The translations under genes and the position numbers were made by a program. DNA of 31,967 bases, from assembly GCA_964400355.1 (NCBI GenBank), contig CAYNTO010000029.1, positions 1 to 31,967 on the forward strand. Direction: 5' to 3'. The notes under the pieces are model-generated. The model was given only the letters and a program-made list of their open reading frames with translations, was not told the DNA's origin and made no database searches. The DNA is from JACKAL01 sp964400355. Lineage in GTDB: Bacteria; Bdellovibrionota; Bdellovibrionia; Bdellovibrionales; JAGQZY01. Below, in pieces: positions 6,700 to 13,981 of the stretch. The number at the start of each line of letters is the position of its first letter. The stretch's first letter is position 1.

Positions 6700-8897
6700 T
6701 ATTTACCTCCACTCACTTTCTTAACCGCAAAGTTTGCGCTTCCCGCGGGCTTTTCGACCTTGGGTGGCGGTGCATTTTGAGCCTCGTTTGAGAACAAGTC
6801 TTTTGGAATACCAATGCCTTTTTCCTTAAGCTCTTGGATGAACTTGGGGATAAGACCTGTTGTTAAGAATTGCCCGGTGATTTTACGATTTTTATCGAAG
6901 CCGGTTTCTTTAAATACAAACACGTCTTGCATAGTTACTGCCTCGCCCTGCATGCCCTGAATTTCTGTGATGTATAGAATTTTACGAGAACCGTCCGATA
7001 AACGGGAGATCTGCACGATGATGTCTACAGCGTTGGCAATCTGTTCGCGGAATGCCCGCGCAGGCATGTCCATGCCGGCCATCATACAGAGCGTTTCTAA
7101 GCGGCCAATGGCTTCGCGCGGATTGTTTGAGTGGACGGTCGTCATCGAGCCATCGTGACCTGTACTCATTGCGGCCAACATATCTAAGGCCGCACCATCA
7201 CGGCACTCTCCGACCACAATCCGATCGGGACGCATACGCAAGGTGTTCTTTACCAAGTCGCGAATGGTCACAGCTCCTTGGCCTTCCATGTTTGCCGGGC
7301 GAGTTTCAAGGCGAACCACGTGTTCCTGGCGCAGTTGCAATTCTGCGGCATCTTCCACGGTAATGATGCGCTCATTTGACGGGATGAATGTAGACATACA
7401 ATTGAGAAGCGTTGTTTTACCAGAACCCGTCCCGCCTGAAATAATAATGTTGGAGCCATTTTCCACAGCAAGCTTTAAGAAATCCATCATCTGACGGCTA
7501 CAAGAAGCGTATTCCACATACTTATCAACACCGAAGGCATCTTTTTTAAATTTACGAATGGTGAGTGCGGGCCCGTCAATGGCAAGTGGTTCGATAATGG
7601 CGTTCACACGACTGCCATCAGCGAGACGCGCATCCACGTACGGGTTTTTATCGTCGATTCTTCGGCCCAGCGGCGTGACGATTCGCTCAATCACATTGCG
7701 CAGTTGGGTGTTCGAAGTGAAGTGAATTTTGCTCAATTGAACCTTACCACTTTTTTCGATAAAAATTTTGTTATAGCCGTTGACCATAATTTCACTGATT
7801 TCCGCCTGAGCGAGCAAATCTTCGAGAGGTCCTAGTGCTAGTGCTTCATCCACAGTTTCTTTAATGATCTGCTTGCGGTCCCCGGGTGGTACGCCCTGGG
7901 CCTCTTGATCAAGAATCTTAGAAATAACCGCACGAACATCATTCTCCAGCTTCTTTCGTTTTTCCGGATCTTTAGCTGCTTTGGTGATGTCGTCGTTTTT
8001 TAGATTCATCTCTTTGATCAAACGCGCGTGGATAGTCAGTTTTAAATGAGTGCGCGGGTCTACATCATTTGGTCCACTCGACGCGGGAGCATCTGCGGCT
8101 TTTTCAAAAGAGAGTACATTGTTGCGACTCAGCTTTTTGAGATTTTGTAGCATTCCGCCAGTGAGTTTGCGGACAATCGCAGTATAAGCCGCAGAGATCG
8201 GCGCTTGTGGCGAAAGTAAAATAAATGGTCGAGCTTGTTTGAGCGCATTGGCAGTGCTCACGTCATCCTGTGGAATTATCCCTAAAAGTGGACGCTTAAA
8301 AGTTTGTTCTACCTGTTGTGGCGCAAGGCCAACGTTGCTGGCTTTGTTCACTACGATCTGAATCATTTCATTCGGTAGAGTGGCGCCACGCAGATCGTTG
8401 ATCTGACGGAGAGTCTGGTTTACGGTGAGAACTTCTGGGGTGGTTACGAGGAGGGCCACAGTTGCGGCTTCTAAAAACGCTGACTGTAACTCGTCCAAAT
8501 CATTACCGAGATCAATCACGATGTACTGATAAAACTGAGACAGTTGTGAGAGCTGTTTAAGCGCTAAACCGGCAGATACGGTAAAAATTTGTCCCGGAGA
8601 TTTTACGGCACCAATGAAATGAATCGGCGCTTGCGGATGCGTTGAAACAACACTCGTGAGATTTTTAGAATTTAAACTGCCGGTGAATGCGGTGAGTTCT
8701 TCGAGAGTTTTTGGTTCTAGAATTCCAGTAATAAAGTTTTGATCGGCACATGACTTTTGATCGGCATCAATCAGAAGAGTCGTGGTTTTTAGTTCAGTTG
8801 CGAGGCGTACCGCCAGGTTGGCAGCAAATACGCTTTTTCCAACGCCGCCCTTACCACCCAAGACTCCGATAATATTGCAGTTATTGTTAAAAGACAT
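6699..8897 (-). CDS. Fused CpaE/TadZ (ParA-like) and CpaF/TadA secretion ATPase
   Basis: Encodes 732 residues in one uninterrupted frame. The N-terminal ~250 residues are a ParA/MinD-type ATPase: deviant Walker A KGGVGKS (16-22), LLIDADQ (41-47) and YIVIDLGND (125-133). This is the CpaE/TadZ module that places the pilus at a cell site, without the N-terminal receiver-like domain of many CpaE proteins. After a polar linker (~255-290), residues ~290-700 form a CpaF/TadA ATPase: Walker A GGTGSGKTT (488-496), Walker B region RIVVGECRDG (559-568), and the His-rich TGHDGSMTTVHS (579-590). The C-terminus is a Pro/Ala/Lys-rich tail. CpaF powers pilus extension and retraction as a hexamer. GGAGG precedes the ATG by 9 nt, and a 154-bp gap separates it from cpaC, the largest gap in the operon. 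The two activities are usually separate genes. Confidence 0.93.
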   Translation of the reverse strand: MSFNNNCNIIGVLGGKGGVGKSVFAANLAVRLATELKTTTLLIDADQKSCADQNFITGILEPKTLEELTAFTGSLNSKNLTSVVSTHPQAPIHFIGAVKSPGQIFTVSAGLALKQLSQLSQFYQYIVIDLGNDLDELQSAFLEAATVALLVTTPEVLTVNQTLRQINDLRGATLPNEMIQIVVNKASNVGLAPQQVEQTFKRPLLGIIPQDDVSTANALKQARPFILLSPQAPISAAYTAIVRKLTGGMLQNLKKLSRNNVLSFEKAADAPASSGPNDVDPRTHLKLTIHARLIKEMNLKNDDITKAAKDPEKRKKLENDVRAVISKILDQEAQGVPPGDRKQIIKETVDEALALGPLEDLLAQAEISEIMVNGYNKIFIEKSGKVQLSKIHFTSNTQLRNVIERIVTPLGRRIDDKNPYVDARLADGSRVNAIIEPLAIDGPALTIRKFKKDAFGVDKYVEYASCSRQMMDFLKLAVENGSNIIISGGTGSGKTTLLNCMSTFIPSNERIITVEDAAELQLRQEHVVRLETRPANMEGQGAVTIRDLVKNTLRMRPDRIVVGECRDGAALDMLAAMSTGHDGSMTTVHSNNPREAIGRLETLCMMAGMDMPARAFREQIANAVDIIVQISRLSDGSRKILYITEIQGMQGEAVTMQDVFVFKETGFDKNRKITGQFLTTGLIPKFIQELKEKGIGIPKDLFSNEAQNAPPPKVEKPAGSANFAVKKVSGGK

Positions 8898-9014
8898 TTA
8901 CCCAAACCTCCACAGAGTTTTATCGGAAATTTGCTGGGGAAAACTGAGTGAAAACTGTAAAACTCGGCGTCAGTCGCCAGGCGCCAAAGGTCGAGGATAC
9001 TCGGCTAAAGTAGA

Positions 9015-9039
9015 GTATGCACACTTGCAATGTGCATAC
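9015..9039. other. Perfect 9-bp hairpin in the cpaC to cpaE-F gap
   Basis: GTATGCACA (9015-9023) and TGTGCATAC (9031-9039) form a perfect stem with a 7-nt loop, just after the cpaC stop on the minus strand. No T tract follows in that direction. It could be an RNA stability or processing site between pilus transcripts, an attenuator, or a protein-binding palindrome. Confidence 0.5.
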
Positions 9040-9051
9040 GAGAGATAAGAG

Positions 9052-10548
9052 CTATTCGTTGAGACGGAACTTGTCTTTAACTTTTTCTACACCAGAGCTT
9101 GCCGATGATTTAATCACCGGGGTCGCAAAGATCACAAACTGCGACTGGCCTTTTTGGAAAGCTTTCGAAGAGTAGAGTGAGAAAAGTGGGTTTTCCACGC
9201 TCGCAGGAAGCTTGTTGTAATCCATTGTTTGGCTGCTAGAAATAAAACCACCGATCGCGGCGCTCTCGCCACTGCGCACGTCTACCTGTGTGTTCACTTC
9301 GTTTCGTGCAATAGATGGTCCTGCGGCACTCAAGGCCACTACGTCCGAAACGGCCACTCGTATAACCAGAGAAATTGCATCGCTCTTAGGGCTTACAATA
9401 GTCGGCGTTATGGTAGTCTCAGTTCCGTAGTTGATCGCTAGTGGAACCGGAGTTCCCAAGCCGTTTTGCGTGATCACCCAGGATTCTGTTTTAGCATCCA
9501 CTCGACCGGCTTGCTTGTCTTTTGTAATAACTGTAGTCGTTTTAAGAATGCGCGCATGACCGTGCGATTTTGCCCAATTGAGTTTTGGCAAGAGGTTTGA
9601 AATCGTAGCCGAGATAGTGGTCACGATACCACTCGGTTGACGAGTGTCGCGAACGAAATCAATCTTACCAGTATCCGCAATACCGGGCGTCCACTGGAAG
9701 CGAGAGCTGTTGGCGTAGTCCTTCGTGAGCTCCACAAAGTGAATAACAATCTGGATGAGCTTCGGCGGGGGCTCGGCTTGCTGAACCGGCGGGCGAATGT
9801 GCAAAAGGTTTGCGACGTTGTCGCGCTTAGGTTTTAGGATGTCTTTTGACTTTTCAGCCTCTCCAAAAAATGGTGGAGGCGCAAACGTACGGGCGATCAG
9901 CTCCGCCTGACTCTTATCAAATTCGGTTTGAACCTCGCCGGTAAGAACAAATACACCGTTGCGCGCGCGAACTTGAACATCGGGATTGTTGATTTCTCGC
10001 TCAATGATTTCCGCAATTTTTTGTTGTGCGAATGGGCTTACTTCTACCAGTGAGGCTGCATCTTGGCCATACTGGCTCAACACGCCAACGATACGATTGA
10101 GATCCTCAGGATGCACGACCTTTCCATCAACAACAACGCGGTCGTTTACGATTTTAATAGATATGCCTTCGATGTCACTCAACAGCGCACGAATCTCGCG
10201 CACCATTTTTGTGAGGCGGGTATCACGCACTTCGAGACGATACTCAAATATCTTTGTCCCCACCTTGTCGTGAATCGAAAGCGTGGCAACACCGGCTTTT
10301 ATTGGTGTGAACTGAATTTTTTTAAATTCTAGAGCTCTGAAGATTTTTACGACACCTCGCCAGTCTCCACCAAAATCTGAGTCGGGTGGAAGTACTGACA
10401 ATGTCTCTTCATGCTCGACACCGACGTAGAGAATCAAATATTTTGTGCCGGGCTCGTCCATCGGCGCGTTTTGCGCGGCACTGGTGAAACTCCACACAGT
10501 GGACATTAAAAATAAAAGAGCTGTTATTTGAGTCCTAACTGTAAACAT
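9052..10548 (-). CDS. cpaC: Tad pilus secretin CpaC/RcpA
   Basis: Encodes 498 residues. A signal peptide (~1-25, MFTVRTQITALLFLMSTVWS...) is followed by the CpaC N-domain with an Ig-like beta region (about 35-110), a BON-like stretch (about 190-215, VQVRARNGVFVLTGEVQTEF), and a C-terminal secretin domain from ~260 to 480. The secretin shows the usual order: VELTKDYANSSRFQW, the TISNLLPKLNW region, the LKTTTVITKDKQAGRVD strand, RSGESAAIGGFISS, and FVIFATPVI at the end. It forms the outer-membrane channel for the Flp pilus. The ATG overlaps the cpaB stop by one base (TAATG) with AGGAG upstream. No lipobox is visible, so a pilotin may be needed. Confidence 0.94.
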   Translation of the reverse strand: MFTVRTQITALLFLMSTVWSFTSAAQNAPMDEPGTKYLILYVGVEHEETLSVLPPDSDFGGDWRGVVKIFRALEFKKIQFTPIKAGVATLSIHDKVGTKIFEYRLEVRDTRLTKMVREIRALLSDIEGISIKIVNDRVVVDGKVVHPEDLNRIVGVLSQYGQDAASLVEVSPFAQQKIAEIIEREINNPDVQVRARNGVFVLTGEVQTEFDKSQAELIARTFAPPPFFGEAEKSKDILKPKRDNVANLLHIRPPVQQAEPPPKLIQIVIHFVELTKDYANSSRFQWTPGIADTGKIDFVRDTRQPSGIVTTISATISNLLPKLNWAKSHGHARILKTTTVITKDKQAGRVDAKTESWVITQNGLGTPVPLAINYGTETTITPTIVSPKSDAISLVIRVAVSDVVALSAAGPSIARNEVNTQVDVRSGESAAIGGFISSSQTMDYNKLPASVENPLFSLYSSKAFQKGQSQFVIFATPVIKSSASSGVEKVKDKFRLNE

Positions 10549-11426
10549 TATAACTCCTCATAAGCACCACGGCGTGCCTTAGCTTTGCCGGCAGGTGCAG
10601 GTGCGGGCGCAACCGGCGCTGGTGCCGGAGCTGGCGTCGCTGGAACACGTACGGCTTTTACTTTGCCCATAACATCGTCTGAGTCGACAGTCTTAAGTGG
10701 ATTGATGTATCGATCGTTGGGATTTCTTAGGATCGCAAAAAGGTTTCCTGGGCTCACAGCTAACACGTGAATCAGTAACTGTACCTCTGTTGGCGAGCCC
10801 TCAACCGTAATAGAGTTGAAATTGCTCACTTTGCGGAGATTGTTGAGTAAAAATTCTTTGCCATCTTCTTCGAGCTGCGCGGGCACGGTGTCTACTATGT
10901 TCTGGCCAACTGCTAGAACCGGAACATCTTGCATGATCGTGCGCACTTCGCGCCGCTTATCGAGGCCTGATCCCACTTCCATCGAAATCACCAAATCAAT
11001 GCGATCACCGGGTTTTATTAGCTTTGCAGCACCTCGCATATCATCGATAGGAATGGTAAGTGCGCGCTTCCCTGGCGTGACCTGCATGGATAGACCGGTA
11101 TCTTTCCCTGGCAGTAGTAGTTTTGTATTGAGGAGCTGTTCGCCTTTTTTGATGGGCGCTGCAGCCATCTGTCCGATGACGACTTCTGGATTCGAAAGGG
11201 CTTCGGGTTGCTTAAAGTCTTCTGGCACTTGGGCGATCTCGATCATGGATTCGTCGATGGGTTCCATCTCGGCGATATCTTTTGCAGCCACGACAATTTG
11301 AACTTTAGAGCCAAACTTTTTATGAATGGCGGCTTTCTGTTCTTGTGACCAGCTGTAGAGGAGAAAAACGGCAAACAGGGCAGCGCCCACCGATATCCAT
11401 AATGTTTTGGTTTCGTTACTTTCCAT
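10548..11426 (-). CDS. cpaB: Tad pilus assembly protein CpaB/RcpC (SAF domain)
   Basis: Encodes 292 residues. An N-terminal membrane anchor (TLWISVGAALFAVFLLYSW) is followed by a SAF domain (VVAAKDIAEMEPIDESMIEI) and the RcpC core (GKRALTIPIDDMRGAAKLIKPGDRIDLV). The C-terminus is Ala/Pro-rich with a PAPAPAP run and a basic end. The protein sits in the periplasm and helps form or stabilise the secretin channel. The ATG at 11426 is preferred over the in-frame GTG at 11438 because a GGGGGA ribosome site lies 5 nt before it and it starts 1 nt after the preceding stop. Family assignment is firm. Confidence 0.92.
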   Translation of the reverse strand: MESNETKTLWISVGAALFAVFLLYSWSQEQKAAIHKKFGSKVQIVVAAKDIAEMEPIDESMIEIAQVPEDFKQPEALSNPEVVIGQMAAAPIKKGEQLLNTKLLLPGKDTGLSMQVTPGKRALTIPIDDMRGAAKLIKPGDRIDLVISMEVGSGLDKRREVRTIMQDVPVLAVGQNIVDTVPAQLEEDGKEFLLNNLRKVSNFNSITVEGSPTEVQLLIHVLAVSPGNLFAILRNPNDRYINPLKTVDSDDVMGKVKAVRVPATPAPAPAPVAPAPAPAGKAKARRGAYEEL

Positions 11427-11427
11427 A

Positions 11428-11916
11428 TTATCCCCCACAACTCGCTGTTAAACAGAGTCCGTATTGCACTTTGATCCACACTGGATCGAGTGACACGGAC
11501 GTGTTGCGTTCACCCGTTTTTACTTGTCCCATGGCCTGAGAGTGCTCTGCTGGAGTTCGACCTGTAGGTTCGATATCTCCTTTGAACATGGCCACGCGTC
11601 GTTCAGTTGCATATTGAAGTTTGTTGCTTCCACCAATAACGATTTCGCTATTGGTTCCGTGCACGCGATTGTCGAAATTGTGATAGCGCATAACACTTGT
11701 TGAGTTTGATCGGAAGTACCAGAGATTGGAGCGATGGCGGAAGGTCTCAAAGGCGTAGTTTCGAGCGGCGATGGAGTGCAGAATTCCGGTGTGGATTACC
11801 CCAAAGAAGCCAATGGAGTACCAGAATAGAATAAGAAATATAAACAACACGACCACAGATTCTATGACCGCAAAACCTCTTTTATCTTTGAGACGGCGCT
11901 GGAAAAGCTGTTTCAT
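11428..11916 (-). CDS. TadE/TadG-like pseudopilin 3
   Basis: Encodes 162 residues. The N-terminus has a basic leader (MKQLFQRRLKDKRG) followed by FAVIESVVVLFIFLILFWYS, a class III prepilin-like helix with glutamate at +5 after the glycine. The remainder is a soluble domain with a C-terminal Cys pair (CLTASC). Such minor pseudopilins are processed by CpaA/TadV and prime or cap the Flp fibre. The ATG at 11916 is preferred over one at 11931, since it lies 1 nt after the preceding stop. Sequence outside the N-terminus is not recognisable, so TadE versus TadF/G cannot be decided. Confidence 0.8.
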   Translation of the reverse strand: MKQLFQRRLKDKRGFAVIESVVVLFIFLILFWYSIGFFGVIHTGILHSIAARNYAFETFRHRSNLWYFRSNSTSVMRYHNFDNRVHGTNSEIVIGGSNKLQYATERRVAMFKGDIEPTGRTPAEHSQAMGQVKTGERNTSVSLDPVWIKVQYGLCLTASCGG

Positions 11917-11917
11917 G

Positions 11918-12532
11918 CTAGCACCCGTCATCCATAATGCGTATATACTGGCTGCTATCTAGGAACGATGCACCCTGATTAATACCGTCCATTTGCTTAA
12001 TTTTATCAAAGCGTTGATTTACAAATTGAGCGCACTCTTCCTCTGTGGGTTCGCGCATAATATAGGAATTGATCTGGGCCGAGAGGTCTTCCTCTGTGGT
12101 GGATCCCAAGAGTGGAAAGCGCATTTGCAGGATTTTTGCCACCATCGTGGTGCGAGCACCGATAAAGGTATCGGAGTCGGAATCGATGTCCTTATTATAG
12201 TCTGGATTGTAGTTTTTAAGTTGTACTGGAGCGAGAGTAAACCAGCCGTTTTTAAAGAACGTGGAAAGTGGCGCGTTCGGACTGTTCACCAGATCGTCGA
12301 ACTTTTTCTTGCCTGCGTTCTCTTGGTCATCGGAGTTTTTGTTAGCAGCAAGGTAGGCGCGTGAAGCGGCAAAAGTTGCATATTGCGCGATTTCGACCGC
12401 GGAGAACGTGATAGAGAAAGCAAACAAAATCGCAGTGAAGGTGAACATCATGATAATGGCAAAAAGGAAGTCCAGAGTGAGGATTCCTTTTTGGTTTTTA
12501 AGTATGGATTTGCGTGAATGAGCCGTTTTCAT
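11918..12532 (-). CDS. TadE/TadG-like pseudopilin 2
   Basis: Encodes 204 residues. A basic leader (KTAHSRKSILKNQKG) precedes a hydrophobic helix (ILTLDFLFAIIMMFTFTAIL), as in processed TadE-type proteins, but the +5 position is aspartate rather than glutamate. The soluble part is acidic with several Asp/Asn-rich turns and no known domain. The ATG at 12532 overlaps the preceding stop by 4 nt (ATGA), so I chose it over an upstream in-frame ATG at 12601 that would read through the preceding gene. Its role in the pilus is inferred from position. Confidence 0.78.
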   Translation of the reverse strand: MKTAHSRKSILKNQKGILTLDFLFAIIMMFTFTAILFAFSITFSAVEIAQYATFAASRAYLAANKNSDDQENAGKKKFDDLVNSPNAPLSTFFKNGWFTLAPVQLKNYNPDYNKDIDSDSDTFIGARTTMVAKILQMRFPLLGSTTEEDLSAQINSYIMREPTEEECAQFVNQRFDKIKQMDGINQGASFLDSSQYIRIMDDGC

Positions 12533-12777
12533 ATGGGCTCCGGTGTTGCACGTCGGTCGAATGCGTTGGGGTGCATATTGTTGGAGTTGCCAGACTTCCA
12601 TACGCCGTTGGCAACCATGCCTTGCATATAACCCCAGGGTCCGGAAACTATTTTTGAAAGATACTCACCCTCGGAAATGGTTCTGTGTACCACCGTGAAC
12701 ACGGCAACCATTATCACCAAGAGAAGCACAGCCTCGATCGTCATCTGTCCTTTTTTATTACGTAGAGTAGATTTCAT
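12529..12777 (-). CDS. Small TadE-like pseudopilin 1
   Basis: Encodes 82 residues. It starts KSTLRNKKG followed by QMTIEAVLLLVIMVAVFTVV, matching a class III prepilin cleavage site with glutamate at +5. The short soluble tail has no known domain. The ATG at 12777 overlaps the cpaA stop by 4 nt (ATGA), and AGGAG lies upstream in the cpaA coding end. It is probably a substrate of the prepilin peptidase encoded immediately before it. Confidence 0.8.
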   Translation of the reverse strand: MKSTLRNKKGQMTIEAVLLLVIMVAVFTVVHRTISEGEYLSKIVSGPWGYMQGMVANGVWKSGNSNNMHPNAFDRRATPEPI

Positions 12778-13247
12778 AGGAAATCTCCTGTAACTAAAAG
12801 TGAACACCATCCGAGTAGGATTGCGACGACGTAAGGGATTCGTTGGGAACGCACTTGATTGGTCCGCAACGCAAAAGATTGCGCAAAGTTTTTAAAATCA
12901 CCGGCCAGCGCAATTTTGATTATTCCAATGAGTAATCCCCAAAACAGGGAATAGACAAGTACAGTTGCGGCCACGGGCACAGTTACAAAAAGAGAAAATG
13001 CGGCCAGCAGCTTGATGTCACCGGCACCAACCACCTTAAGATAGACTAGCGGAGCTAGTGCTATAAAAAAGCAAATACTGTAAGCAAAGCTTAGCATAAA
13101 TTCTTTTATTCCCGTGTTCAGGCTCAACCCGATCAATCCAATTGTGGTGGTAGCGATAAACATCCAGTTTGGAAACTTTCCAAAGCGTAGATCCATTGCT
13201 GCTGCGATGGCTAACAGTGATGTCGGAATCCATATCGCTGCCGTCAT
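12774..13247 (-). CDS. cpaA: Prepilin peptidase CpaA/TadV (A24 family)
   Basis: Encodes 157 residues with about five membrane segments. The two catalytic aspartates of A24 peptidases are present: D19 in AAMDLRFGKFPNW and D77 in the GxGD motif VVGAGDIKLL. The size matches the short TadV/CpaA type without the methylase domain of PilD. It cleaves the leader of Flp and of the TadE-like proteins on the cytoplasmic side of the inner membrane. It lies within the tad operon, overlapping the following pseudopilin gene by 4 nt. Confidence 0.93.
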   Translation of the reverse strand: MTAAIWIPTSLLAIAAAMDLRFGKFPNWMFIATTTIGLIGLSLNTGIKEFMLSFAYSICFFIALAPLVYLKVVGAGDIKLLAAFSLFVTVPVAATVLVYSLFWGLLIGIIKIALAGDFKNFAQSFALRTNQVRSQRIPYVVAILLGWCSLLVTGDFL

Positions 13248-13250
13248 AAA

Positions 13251-13466
13251 TTATTCCGGCAATCCGCTTGGCGCTGACGTAGGTGGCAGCTGCCAATCGT
13301 TTCTTAAGCCTCTGAATTGACTCCCCGTGGACATCTGTTGTTCGACCCGCGCGCCAAGTCTTGGCGCCGAGTTTTCAAACACTTTCAGAGGTCCCTTTTC
13401 GCCGGTAAATGCTCCCATCAATATGAAAGCAAATAATCCGAGAAGGAGTATGTACTCGATTGTCAT
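13251..13466 (-). CDS. Flp/TadE-like small membrane protein without a leader
   Basis: Encodes 71 residues starting directly with MTIEYILLLGLFAFILMGAF, which looks like the mature N-terminus of a class III pilin. The codons before the ATG run back to the flp stop (TAA AAG GCG CTT ATG) and offer no alternative start, so no basic leader can be added. The soluble tail is polar, with ENSAPRLGARVEQQM. An AAGG lies 5 nt before the ATG. It sits between flp and cpaA in the operon, 9 nt from the former and 3 nt from the latter. It may be a minor pilin that does not need processing, or an anchored assembly factor. Confidence 0.72.
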   Translation of the reverse strand: MTIEYILLLGLFAFILMGAFTGEKGPLKVFENSAPRLGARVEQQMSTGSQFRGLRNDWQLPPTSAPSGLPE

Positions 13467-13475
13467 AAGCGCCTT

Positions 13476-13658
13476 TTAGTTTTCAGGTGTGAAACCTTGA
13501 ATACTAGTTCCGATTTGCTCAGTCTTATCGGTAATGATTCCCATGATTTTGCCTTTGAACATCATCGCAATACCGACAACGATCACAAGCATCAAAATGT
13601 ACTCAGTAGCACCTTGAGCTGATTCATCTTTCCACAATGTTTGTAAAAACTTCTTCAT
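13476..13658 (-). CDS. flp: Flp-type major pilin
   Basis: Encodes 60 residues. A basic leader (MKKFLQTLWKDESA) is followed by QGATEYILMLVIVVGIAMMF and a short polar tail (GTSIQGFTPEN). The Flp motif TEY is present with the glutamate at +5 if cleavage is after A14; the P1 residue would then be Ala rather than the more usual Gly. A strong ribosome site (GGGAGG, 5 nt spacing) and first place in the operon fit a highly expressed major pilin subunit. Confidence 0.92.
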   Translation of the reverse strand: MKKFLQTLWKDESAQGATEYILMLVIVVGIAMMFKGKIMGIITDKTEQIGTSIQGFTPEN

Positions 13659-13711
13659 TTGACCTCCCAGTTCAAACAGTTGTATTTAGGGCAAACGTAC
13701 CCGAATTTCTT

Positions 13712-13726
13712 ATCGGCACTGCCGAT
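13712..13726. promoter_or_regulatory. Palindrome downstream of the flp promoter (putative operator)
   Basis: ATCGGCA and TGCCGAT flank one central base, and imperfect AATT/CTT pieces on both sides extend the symmetry to about 31 bp. It lies 9 nt downstream of the proposed -10 box, over or next to the expected transcript start, so a repressor site or a 5' RNA hairpin are both possible. Confidence 0.5.
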
Positions 13727-13734
13727 TAAAGAAT

Positions 13735-13763
13735 TTAATAATTTCAGGGCTTTTCAGTCACAA
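13735..13763 (-). promoter_or_regulatory. Candidate sigma-70 promoter of the tad operon
   Basis: On the minus strand TTGTGA (13763-13758) and TATTAA (13740-13735) are separated by 17 bp, each matching the consensus at four of six positions. The site lies about 75 bp upstream of the flp ATG, and no other candidate was found in the gap after ligA. Confidence 0.45.
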
Positions 13764-13981
13764 AACGGGTTTGATGCATGTGTTTTTCACTCTGCACGAC
13801 ACGGACTGTGGACTAGTGAAATCTCATTTTGATACTGTCGAATTGAAAGACGTATTCATAAATCCCCCTGAAAACACGCGTCTCAATATGGGAAGACGAC
13901 GTATTCAGAATTTTTCGGTACTTTGGTCTGGGATCTTTAGGAAATCTTCATGAATAAAATTTTGGTGAACTATTAGTAAAG
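13764..13981. other. Non-coding stretch between ligA and the flp promoter
   Basis: Part of the 323-bp gap between flp and ligA. A 10-nt direct repeat GACGTATTCA occurs at 13849-13858 and 13898-13907 and could be regulator sites. No terminator for ligA is visible, so some readthrough into the tad operon is possible. A 60-codon open frame on the plus strand here has no ribosome site or protein features and is not called. Confidence 0.4.

Noticed and set aside
10816..11301. 161-codon plus-strand frame opposite cpaB
   Set aside because: Serine-rich shadow of cpaB; no start signal and no family.
13712..13763. Sigma-54 promoter for flp
   Set aside because: GGCAC occurs in the palindrome, but no GC element follows at the needed distance.
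13771..13953. 60-codon plus-strand frame upstream of flp
   Set aside because: No ribosome site, ordinary random composition; better explained as regulatory gap.
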